Shown here: positions 56,346 through 64,000 of the stretch, in pieces
Layout: every line of letters begins with the position of its first letter
How positions within the stretch are numbered: position 1 is the first letter of the stretch
NCBI RefSeq assembly: GCF_000412695.1
Contig: NC_021499.1
Coordinates: forward strand, 2,542,001-2,606,000
Length of the DNA stretch: 64,000 nucleotides
DNA from: Pseudomonas resinovorans NBRC 106553
Lineage (GTDB): Bacteria; Pseudomonadota; Gammaproteobacteria; Pseudomonadales; Pseudomonadaceae
Reading direction: 5' to 3'
Position numbers and translations under genes: made by a program
The notes under the pieces: generated by a model
Seen by the model: the letters and a program-made list of their open reading frames with translations, nothing else
Database searches by the model: none
Told to the model about the DNA's origin: nothing

Positions 56346-57800
56346 TCAGATCGCCAGGCATCCCGGTGCATGGTGCGTCCAGCCGCTGGCCTGTTCATAG
56401 GCATGGGCCAGTTGCAGCACCGCGAGGTCGGCCTGGTGCGGGCCGATGATCTGCAGGCCCATGGGCAGGCCGCGCTTGTCGAAGCCCACCGGCACGTTGG
56501 CCACCGGGCAGCCGGAGAGGGTGCCGGGGATCACCACTTCCATCCAGCGGTGGTAGGTGTCCATGGCCTGGCCGGCGATTTCCTTCGGCCAGTGCAGGTG
56601 CTTGTCGAAGGGGAAGACCTGGGCACTGGGCAGCAGCAGGTAGTCGTAGCGCTCGAACAACTGGCAGACGGCGCGGTACCAGTCGGTGCGCGCGGCCGAG
56701 GCGCGGGACACGTCCAGGGCCGACAGGCCGAGGCCGTTCTCCACTTCCCAGATGGCTTCCGGCTTGAGCTGCTCGCGCCTGACCGGATCGTCGTAATGGC
56801 TGCCGAGGGAACTGGCCACCTGCCAATGGCGCAGGGTGCGCCAGGTGTCCCAGAGCCGGGCCATGGGGTAGTCGGGCCGGGCCTCGTCGATGCTGCAGCC
56901 CAGGGCCTCGAAGTGTTTGAAGGCCGCGCGGCACAGGCCCAGCAGGCCGTCCTCCATGGCCAGGTAGCCGTCGAAGTCACCCAGCCAGCCGAGGCGCGCA
57001 CCCTTGAAATCCCGTTGCAGGTCGCCGCTGAAGTCCTGTCCGGCAGTGTTGATGGACAGCGGCGCGCGGGCATCGCCACCGGCCTGCACCGACAGCAGCA
57101 GGGCCACGTCGCGGGTGTTGCGGCCCATGGGGCCTTCATAACCGAGCTGGTCGAGGAACAGGTCGGCGGCGTCGTCGAAGGGCACCCTGCCCTGGGAGGG
57201 GCGGAAGCCGATGATGTTGTTGAAGGCCGCCGGGTTGCGCAGCGAGCCCATCATGTCGCTGCCGTCGGCCACCGGCACCAGGCGCATGGCCAGGGCCGCC
57301 GCCGCGCCGCCGCTGCTGCCGCCGGCGGTGCGGGTGGGGTCGTAGGCGCAACCGGTGGCGCCGAACAAGGGGTTGTAGGTCTGCGAGCCGAGGCCGAATT
57401 CCGGCGTGTTGCTCTTGCCGATGATGATGGCGCCTGCGGCCTTCAGGCGTTCGACCATGATGCCGTCGCGCTCGGGGATGTAGTCGCGGTACAGCGGCGA
57501 GCCGAGGGTGGTGCGAATGCCCTTTGTCAGGGACAGGTCCTTCACCGCATGGGGCAGGCCGTGCATCCAGCCCTTGTAGTCGCCACGGGCCAGTTCGGCG
57601 TCGCGTTGGTCGGCCTCGGCCAGCAGGGTGTCGGCCGGCTGCAGGCTGACCAGGGCGTTCACCCTGGGGTTGAAGCGTTCGATCTGGTCCAGATAGGCCT
57701 GCATCACTTCGCGGCAGGACACCTGGCGCTGGCGGATGTGCAGGGACAGCTGGTGGGCCGGCAGTTGCACCAGCTCACTGATGGGGGCGTTCTTGCTCAT
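56346..57800 (-). CDS. Amidase-signature family hydrolase
   Basis: The 484-residue protein has the Ser-cisSer-Lys triad layout. Lys87 is in LPHAVKDLS, the glycine-serine stretch AGGSSGGAAAALA (159-171) holds the cis-Ser, and the nucleophile Ser186 is in DMMGSLRNPAA. It cleaves amides, with the substrate unknown. It follows the polyamine-type binding protein gene by 64 bases on the same strand, so it may act on imported amide or polyamine conjugates. A GC hairpin separates the two. Confidence 0.88.
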   Translation of the reverse strand: MSKNAPISELVQLPAHQLSLHIRQRQVSCREVMQAYLDQIERFNPRVNALVSLQPADTLLAEADQRDAELARGDYKGWMHGLPHAVKDLSLTKGIRTTLGSPLYRDYIPERDGIMVERLKAAGAIIIGKSNTPEFGLGSQTYNPLFGATGCAYDPTRTAGGSSGGAAAALAMRLVPVADGSDMMGSLRNPAAFNNIIGFRPSQGRVPFDDAADLFLDQLGYEGPMGRNTRDVALLLSVQAGGDARAPLSINTAGQDFSGDLQRDFKGARLGWLGDFDGYLAMEDGLLGLCRAAFKHFEALGCSIDEARPDYPMARLWDTWRTLRHWQVASSLGSHYDDPVRREQLKPEAIWEVENGLGLSALDVSRASAARTDWYRAVCQLFERYDYLLLPSAQVFPFDKHLHWPKEIAGQAMDTYHRWMEVVIPGTLSGCPVANVPVGFDKRGLPMGLQIIGPHQADLAVLQLAHAYEQASGWTHHAPGCLAI

Positions 57801-57834
57801 GGTTCTGCCTTGGGCAAACGACGGGGTACGGATG

Positions 57835-57857
57835 GCCCCGCCCGGGGTGGGCGGGGC
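57835..57857. repeat. GC-rich hairpin between the amidase and the binding-protein gene
   Basis: GCCCCGCCC-GGGGT-GGGCGGGGC is a 9-bp perfect stem with a 5-base loop. The T-run (CTTTGTGG) follows only on the plus strand, so for the minus-strand operon it is more likely to be a stabilising or attenuating stem than a full terminator. Confidence 0.7.
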
Positions 57858-57864
57858 TTTGTGG

Positions 57865-58899
57865 TCAGCGCATCAGGTTGGTCCAGACACGGTCGGCCAG
57901 GCGGATGGCGCCTTCGCTGCAGGTCTTGCTGAAGAGCACCTTGGTGCCCGTGGGGATGTGCAGTTCCGGGGCGTCCTTCAGGCTGGCGTCGAGGAACGGC
58001 TCCACGCCCTTGATCGGGCTCTGGTGCTTGAGGAAGTTCTGCGTCAGCGCGGCGTTTTCCGGCTGGCTGAGGAAGGCGATGAAGCGCTTGGCGTTATCCG
58101 GGTTGCGCGAGCCCTTGGGGATCACCAGGTTGTCGACCCAGGCCATCACGCCTTCCTTGGGGTAGACGTAGCGCAGGCTGGGTTTCATCTCCCGGGCGCG
58201 CATCGATGAGCCGCCCCAGAACAGCGACATGTCGATCTCGCCGGAGGCCAGGTTCTCGCGGATGGAGCCGGCCTTGGAGCTGTAGGTCTTGACGAAGGGC
58301 TTCTGCGCCTTGAGCAGGTTCAGCACCTGTTGCATCTGCTTGGGGTCTTCGCTGCACAGCGGGATGTCCAGGTAGACGCTGGCGGTGTCGATCACCTCGC
58401 CGGCCGAGTCGAACATGTTGATCCGGCCCTGCAGCTCCGCCGGCGGCTGGAACAGCAGCGCCAGGCTGTCGGTCGGGCCCTTGTAGGTGGCGGTGTCCAC
58501 CACGACGCTGGTGGTGCCCCAGATGAAGGGCACCGAGTAGCCACCTTCCGGGTCCCAGCTGGGCTTGCGCAGGTTGTCGACGACGCTGGCGTAGTAGGGC
58601 TGTTGCGCCGGGTCGAAGCGCTCCAGCAGGTTCTCCTGCACCAGGATCGGCACGAACTGATGGGAGGGGATGGCCACGTCGTAGCCGGTGCCGCCCTGCT
58701 TGAGCTTGGCCAGCAGGGTCTCGTTGGAGTCGTAGGAATCCACCGTGACCTTGATGCCGGTTTCCTTCTGGAATTTCTCCAGCAGCTGCGGCGAGAAGTA
58801 GCCGCTCCAGCTCACCACGTTGAGTTGGCCGTCGGCCTGGGCCGACAGGCTGAGGCCGAGCGCCAGGCCGGCGCCCAGGGTTTTCATCACTGCGTTCAT
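57865..58899 (-). CDS. Spermidine/putrescine-type ABC transporter, substrate-binding protein
   Basis: The 344-residue periplasmic protein has a signal peptide ending SAQA and the PotD/PotF fold: LNVVSWSGYFSPQLLEKFQKETGIKVTVDSYDSNETLLAKLKQGGTGYDVAIPSHQFVPILVQENLLERFD. VPFIWGTTSVVVDT and the later LFWGGSSMRAREMKPSLRYVYPKEGVMAWVDNLVIPKGSRNPD agree. It captures polyamines or similar amines. It is the last of the four transport genes in the order ATPase, permease, permease, binding protein. Confidence 0.9.
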   Translation of the reverse strand: MNAVMKTLGAGLALGLSLSAQADGQLNVVSWSGYFSPQLLEKFQKETGIKVTVDSYDSNETLLAKLKQGGTGYDVAIPSHQFVPILVQENLLERFDPAQQPYYASVVDNLRKPSWDPEGGYSVPFIWGTTSVVVDTATYKGPTDSLALLFQPPAELQGRINMFDSAGEVIDTASVYLDIPLCSEDPKQMQQVLNLLKAQKPFVKTYSSKAGSIRENLASGEIDMSLFWGGSSMRAREMKPSLRYVYPKEGVMAWVDNLVIPKGSRNPDNAKRFIAFLSQPENAALTQNFLKHQSPIKGVEPFLDASLKDAPELHIPTGTKVLFSKTCSEGAIRLADRVWTNLMR

Positions 58900-58915
58900 G
58901 GGTTGGCTCTCCGAT

Positions 58916-59722
58916 TCAGTGTTTTTTCTTGCCGAGCAGGTAGGACAGGGTCACGAACAGCACGGAAACCCCGAGGATCAAGGTGGAAACGGCGTTCACA
59001 TCGGGCGTCACGCCCATTCGCAGCAGGCCGAAGATGAAGATCGGCAGGGTGGTGGTGCCGGCCTGGGAAACCATCATCGAGATCACGAAGTTATCCAGCG
59101 AGACGATAAAGGCCAGCATCAGCCCGGAGACGATGCCCGGCATCAGCAGCGGCAGGGTGACCTTGCGGAAGGTCCGCCACTGGCCGGCGTAGAGGTCGGC
59201 GGCGGCCTGTTCCAGGGACAGGTCCATGTCGTCGAGGCGGGCGCGGATGGGCAGGTAGGCGAAGGGGATGCAGAACACCGTGTGGGCGATGATCAGGTTG
59301 CCGTAGCCCAGCGACAGGCCAAGGGTGGAGAACAGCGCCAGGGTGGCGACGCCGACGACGATTTCCGGCAGCACCAGGGGCAGCATGATGGCGCCGATGG
59401 ACAGGCGCATGCCCTTGAACCTAGCCCCCCGCGAGGTGCCCAGCGCCGCCAGGGTGGCGATGGCGGTGGCCGCTAGGCTGGCGCACACGGCGATCAGCAG
59501 GCTGTTGCCGGCGGCCTGGCGCAACGCCTGGTTGGCGAAGGCGGCGCGGTACCAGTCGAGGCTGAAGCCGGTCCAGATGGTGGCCGACTGGTTGGCGTTG
59601 AAGGAGAAGATCACCAGCACCAGGATCGGCGCGTAGAGGTAGAGATAGAACAGGAAGCTGAACCCGCCGAAGCCGGGGAAATCCTGCACGCCCAGGCGGG
59701 CCTTGCCGAACAGGCGCAACAT
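58916..59722 (-). CDS. Spermidine/putrescine-type ABC transporter, permease 2 (PotI/PotC-like)
   Basis: The start is the ATG at 59722, overlapping the stop of permease 1 by one base (a GTG one codon earlier is also in frame). The 268-residue product has six transmembrane helices. The EAA loop EQAAADLYAGQWRTFRKVTLPLLMPGIVSGLMLAFIVSLDNFVISMMVSQAG contacts the ATPase. It pairs with the preceding permease to form the channel. Confidence 0.9.
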   Translation of the reverse strand: MLRLFGKARLGVQDFPGFGGFSFLFYLYLYAPILVLVIFSFNANQSATIWTGFSLDWYRAAFANQALRQAAGNSLLIAVCASLAATAIATLAALGTSRGARFKGMRLSIGAIMLPLVLPEIVVGVATLALFSTLGLSLGYGNLIIAHTVFCIPFAYLPIRARLDDMDLSLEQAAADLYAGQWRTFRKVTLPLLMPGIVSGLMLAFIVSLDNFVISMMVSQAGTTTLPIFIFGLLRMGVTPDVNAVSTLILGVSVLFVTLSYLLGKKKH

Positions 59723-60648
59723 CACACACCTCCGCGAGCGAGGCGCTGGCGTTCGGCACGCAGCGCATAAAGGGTCAGGACCAGCATCACCACGGCCATC
59801 AGCACCAGCGACAGGGCGGCGCCGAAGGGCCAGTTACGGGCATCGCTGAACTGCCGGAAGATCAGGTTGCCGAGCATCATCTTGGTGCCGCCGCCCAGCA
59901 GTTCCGGGGCGATCATGGCGCCCAGGCAGGGCACGAAGGTGAGGATGGCGCCGGCGAGGATGCCCGGCCGGGCGATGGGCAGCACCACCTTGCGCAGGGT
60001 GCGCAGCCGCCCGGCGTAGAGGTCCTGCGCGGCTTCCAGCAGGCGCATGTCCATCTTCTCCAGGCAGGCGTAGATGGGCAGCACCACGAAGGGCGCGTAG
60101 GTGTAGACCAGGCCCAGCAGTACGGCGCCGTCGGTGTAGAGCAGCTGCAGCGGCGCGTCGATCAGGCCCAGGCCCATCAGGCTGTTGTTGACCACGCCGC
60201 TGCCGCGCAGCAGGAGGATCCAGGCGTAGGTGCGGATCAACAGGTTGGCCCAGAAGGGCACGGTGATCAGGAAGATCAGCAGCCCACGCCGATGGGGCGG
60301 CTGCATGGACAGCCAGACCGCCACCGGGAAGCCCACCAGCAGGGTGACCAGGGTGGTGGCGGCGGCGATGCCCGCCGAGCGCAGGGCGATCACCAGGTAG
60401 GAATCGGCGAAGGCCAGGCTGTCGTCCAGCTGGCGCTCGAACAGCAAAGACAGGTAGGACTCGGTGCTGAACACGCGGTTTACCCCGCCGTAGGGGTTGG
60501 CCTCCATCAGCGAGTAGGCGACCACGATCAGGATCGGCAGGATCAGGAACAGGCCGATGGCGACCAGGGCGGGGGAGACGCCGAGGAAGCTCTGCATGGC
60601 CTGGCGGCGCGCCAGTTGCGCACCGGGCACGAAGGATGTCGGGTTCAT
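59722..60648 (-). CDS. Spermidine/putrescine-type ABC transporter, permease 1 (PotH/PotB-like)
   Basis: The start is the ATG at 60648 (MNPTSFVPGAQLARR); upstream in-frame codons overlap the end of the ATPase gene. The 308-residue product has six helices, the PotH-like segment VPFWANLLIRTYAWILLLRGSGVVNNSLMGLGLIDAPLQLLYTDGAVLLGLVY, and the EAA loop EAAQDLYAGRLRTLRKVVLPIARPGILAGAILTFVP. Its start is 29 bases after the ATPase stop. Confidence 0.9.
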   Translation of the reverse strand: MNPTSFVPGAQLARRQAMQSFLGVSPALVAIGLFLILPILIVVAYSLMEANPYGGVNRVFSTESYLSLLFERQLDDSLAFADSYLVIALRSAGIAAATTLVTLLVGFPVAVWLSMQPPHRRGLLIFLITVPFWANLLIRTYAWILLLRGSGVVNNSLMGLGLIDAPLQLLYTDGAVLLGLVYTYAPFVVLPIYACLEKMDMRLLEAAQDLYAGRLRTLRKVVLPIARPGILAGAILTFVPCLGAMIAPELLGGGTKMMLGNLIFRQFSDARNWPFGAALSLVLMAVVMLVLTLYALRAERQRLARGGV

Positions 60649-60676
60649 GGTGTTTGGCCCTTTGCGGGTGATGGCT

Positions 60677-61798
<1,122 letters not shown>

Positions 61799-62047
61799 TA
61801 CTGCTTCTCCTGTTCCCCGTGGTTCGGGCGGCTCCCGATGTGGGTGGCCGGGCCCTTGGCACGGGCTTTCGATTGTTGTTCTAGGCAGTCCCGGCACGGC
61901 CGGGGCAACAGGGAAATGGTCGGGCGAGGTGGTTTTTTGTTCTGGCCTCGGGGTGGATCATCTGGCAGGGGCTGCGGCCTATAAAGCTCAATTTTCTTAC
62001 ATGTGGTATTAAGAAAACTAACAGCCAGACAGGTACACCGGGGTCCC

Positions 62048-62932
62048 ATGTCCATCCGCCGCTTGCCACCTCTCAATGCCGTGCGCGCCTTCGAGGCCGC
62101 GGCCCAGCTCGGCAGCTACGTCGCCGCGTCCAGGGCCCTGCACGTCACCCAGCCGGCAATCGGCCGCCATGTGAAGCTGCTGGAGGAATGGCTGGGCGTG
62201 CAGCTGTTCGACCGTACCTCCCGTGGCGTCGAACTGACCGCGGCGGGCCGCCAGTACCACGCGCGGATCAGCGCGGCCCTGGCGCAGATCGCCGATGCCG
62301 GCGACGAGCTGGCCAGGCAGGGCACGGTGCGCTGGCTGAAGATCATCGCCGTGCCGGCCTTCGCCAAGCGCTGGCTGAGCCCCAAGCTGGAGGCCGTGAG
62401 CCGCATGCGGCCGGGGCTGAAGATCGTCATCGAACCGAACTCCAGCTTCACCGAAGTGGATGGCAAGAGCGCCGACCTCGGCATCGTCTATGGCATGCCG
62501 GGGGACTACCGCGGCGCCCGCGCGATGCTGATGCAGCCCCGGGTGTTCCCGGTGTGCTCACCGGACTACCTGGACCGACGCGGCCCCATCGGACGCGTCG
62601 AAGACCTGGCCCGGCACGACCTGATCCACTACGACAGCGAATGGTGGAACCTCTGGTTCGGCACCGTCGGCGTGGACATGCAGGTCAGCGCGGATGTGCT
62701 CTACGTCAGCAACGACCATGTGCTGGCCCTGGCGGAGGACGGTCGTGGCATCGCCCTGGCCAATGAGGTGCTGGTGCGCGAGGCGCTGGAGGAGGGCCGC
62801 CTGGTAAGGGCGCTGGAGGTGGAGGTGCCGCTGGAGAGCTATCAGCTGCTGGCGCCGCCGGGACCGCTCTCGGCGGATGTGGAATGGTTCCTGGAATGGA
62901 TCTCGGCCACCCTGCGGGAGGAATTCCCGTAG
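62048..62932 (+). CDS. LysR-family transcriptional regulator, GcvA-like
   Basis: The start is the ATG at 62048 (MSIRRLPPLNAVRAFEAAAQLGSYVAASRALHVTQPAIGRHVKLLEEWLGVQLFDR), typical of the GcvA/AmpR branch. It has 294 residues. The effector domain includes YDSEWWNLWFGTVGVD and ALAEDGRGIALANEVLVREALEEGRLV. It is divergent from the polyamine-type ABC operon; the AT-rich gap (61980-62020, with TTTCTTACATGTGGTATTAAG) is the likely shared control region. Confidence 0.9.
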   Translation: MSIRRLPPLNAVRAFEAAAQLGSYVAASRALHVTQPAIGRHVKLLEEWLGVQLFDRTSRGVELTAAGRQYHARISAALAQIADAGDELARQGTVRWLKIIAVPAFAKRWLSPKLEAVSRMRPGLKIVIEPNSSFTEVDGKSADLGIVYGMPGDYRGARAMLMQPRVFPVCSPDYLDRRGPIGRVEDLARHDLIHYDSEWWNLWFGTVGVDMQVSADVLYVSNDHVLALAEDGRGIALANEVLVREALEEGRLVRALEVEVPLESYQLLAPPGPLSADVEWFLEWISATLREEFP

Positions 62933-62938
62933 GCCAGT

Positions 62939-63124
62939 CGTAGGATGGGTTGAGGGACGAAACCCATCAGGCGGAGTCGATGGGTTTCACGGGAGTTTTG
63001 CCGGACCTCGAATGGTGGACCGGTGAAGCGTGGTCCACCCGGATGAAGCCTGCCAGCGGGTTCCCTACAAACGGGTAGGAATATTTAGTCGGGTAGGGTG
63101 GATGGCGCTTTTTCCATCCACCAG
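62939..63124. repeat. Partial GTAGGATGGGT-type repeat and a second hairpin
   Basis: GTAGGATGGGTTGAGG opens the copy. GAAACCCATC (62959-62968) and GATGGGTTTC (62979-62988) form a perfect 10-bp stem. Further on, GGTGGATGG-CGCTTTTT-CCATCCACC (63097-63122) is a second perfect 9-bp stem. The region lies between convergent stops and may end both transcripts. Confidence 0.7.
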
Positions 63125-63155
63125 CGGTGCTCTGCCGGAGCAACTGGTCACCGCG

Positions 63156-63857
63156 TCAGAAGCGCTCCGCCTGCCCCAGGTAGCGCCACTGCCCGGCCGG
63201 CACCTTGCCGATGGGTACGCCGCCGATGCGGATGCGCTTCATGCTCTTCACATGGAGGCCCACGGCCTTGCAGAAGGCCTTGATCACCCCGGGGCGGGGG
63301 TTTTTCAGGGCGAAGCGCAGGTGGGTCTCGTTCTGCCAGCTGGCTTTCACCGGCGGCAGGTCGCCGAGGCCGCGCTTGAGGCGTTCCAGGCCATTGGGCG
63401 CCATCTCGCCGGACACCTCCACCACGTATTCCTGCTCCAGCTTGCTGGCGTCCTCGTTGAGCTTGCGCAGGGTGCGCCAGTCCTGGGTGAGGACCAGCAG
63501 GCCGCTGGCATCGGGCTGCAGCGCCAAGGTGGTGGTCAGGCGGGCGAAATGGCTCCGGAGCAGGCGTACCTGGGCGCGGTCGTCCGGCCAGCGGCTGTCC
63601 GGGCTGAGCAGGCGTTGGGCGGCGTCGAAGTCCAGGCCGGCCGGCTGGTTCAACAGCAGCGTCATGGGCTCATGGGCGTCCGGCGTGGCACCTGGCAGCA
63701 GCGCCACGACCTGGCCGTCGGCCACCTTGAACTGGGCTTGTTCGACCACTTCGCCATCGACCGTCACCCAGCCGCCCTCGATGTAGAGCTCCGCTTCCCG
63801 GCGCGAGCAGCCGGTGAGTTCGATAAGGCGTTTGGACAAGCGGATGGGGTCGGTCAT
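63156..63857 (-). CDS. RsuA-family pseudouridine synthase-like protein with altered active site
   Basis: The start is the ATG at 63857. The 233-residue product has an S4 RNA-binding domain (RLSKRLIELTGCSRREAELYIEGGWVTVDGEVV) and the RsuA/RluB-type catalytic domain (MTLLLNQPAG..., EQEYVVEVSGEM, RFALKNPRPGVIKAFCKAVGLHVKSMKRIRIGGVPIGKVPAGQWRYLG). Family members isomerise uridine in rRNA using the Asp of GRLD. Here the aligned stretch reads LALQPDASGLLVLTQD, with Gln at that place by my alignment. It may be inactive, use another residue, or be misaligned. Confidence 0.8.
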   Translation of the reverse strand: MTDPIRLSKRLIELTGCSRREAELYIEGGWVTVDGEVVEQAQFKVADGQVVALLPGATPDAHEPMTLLLNQPAGLDFDAAQRLLSPDSRWPDDRAQVRLLRSHFARLTTTLALQPDASGLLVLTQDWRTLRKLNEDASKLEQEYVVEVSGEMAPNGLERLKRGLGDLPPVKASWQNETHLRFALKNPRPGVIKAFCKAVGLHVKSMKRIRIGGVPIGKVPAGQWRYLGQAERF

Positions 63858-64000
63858 GGGAGCAGCCAGGGGAGGGGGAAGGCCGCAATGGTAAACCCAA
63901 TCGCGGTGCAACTCACGGCAAGGGCGCAGGAATTCATCCCGGTACGGGCCGAACGGCGGGGTCGTCAGCGAATTGGCTCCTGTGGCCAGACGTCGCAATC

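Noticed and set aside
57835..57857. Rho-independent terminator separating the ABC operon from the amidase
   Set aside because: The T-run is on the plus strand only, while both genes are on the minus strand.

Overview
The window is high-GC DNA from a gamma-proteobacterium, most likely Pseudomonas sensu lato. The grounds are the gene families (VgrG with a PldB-type phospholipase effector, a spermidine/putrescine-type ABC operon, AraC regulators of the OruR/ArgR-like type, AzlCD) and scattered GTAGGATGGGT-type and GTAGGAGCGAGC-type palindromes typical of pseudomonads. No rRNA, tRNA, CRISPR array or complete IS element was found. The left edge cuts a DUF2000 gene.

Layout. 1-2.5 kb: DUF2000 end, a LysR regulator divergent from an AzlCD amino-acid exporter. 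2.7-8.7 kb: an AraC regulator convergent with a permease / class III aminotransferase-fold phospholyase / APH-fold kinase operon that resembles phosphorylate-then-eliminate amino-alcohol catabolism, then a second AraC regulator. 8.9-18.7 kb: a Tat-exported NicA2-like flavin amine dehydrogenase, its probable cytochrome c partner and a small membrane protein, followed by cassette 1 (DUF1329, DUF1302, MMPL/RND transporter, YCF48-like) and a class II aldolase-like gene. 18.7-23 kb: repeats, a probable DUF1254 remnant, malate dehydrogenase, a serine hydrolase caught between two repeat copies, and a BCCT transporter. 23.2-31.8 kb: a type VI secretion island (VgrG, phospholipase D effector, two tandem Sel1-like immunity lipoproteins) bracketed by a broken and an intact copy of the same BRO-N/terminator locus. 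32-36.6 kb: a regulatory or repeat-rich gap, cupin, AraC, an integrase fragment, a FAD oxidoreductase and another AraC. 37-48.6 kb: cassette 2, a full paralogue of cassette 1, followed directly by a tryptophan-tryptophylquinone (TTQ) amine dehydrogenase operon (heavy chain, MauE, MauD, light chain, two cytochromes c). 48.6-64 kb: mostly ordinary genes (VOC protein, GGDEF, PhyH, LysE, TetR, Xre/RES toxin-antitoxin, YbdK-like ligase, amidase, polyamine ABC transporter, LysR, pseudouridine synthase-like protein).

How the parts fit. Two chemically unrelated periplasmic amine dehydrogenases, one flavin-based and one TTQ-based, each feed cytochromes c, and each sits beside one copy of the same envelope cassette. 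Four promoters carry the same architecture: a TGnCAA-type half-site, TGnC 12 bp later, a second half-site at +22 and a -10 box at +49/50. They precede the flavin amine dehydrogenase operon, the FAD oxidoreductase, cassette 2 and the TTQ operon, and two paralogous AraC regulators lie nearby. Separately, a conserved element of about 100 bp, in opposite orientations, precedes the permease operon and cassette 1. I read the region as one amine-oxidation regulon coupled to an envelope transport cassette of unknown cargo. That interpretation is inference; the gene families, the duplication and the promoter pattern are visible in the sequence.
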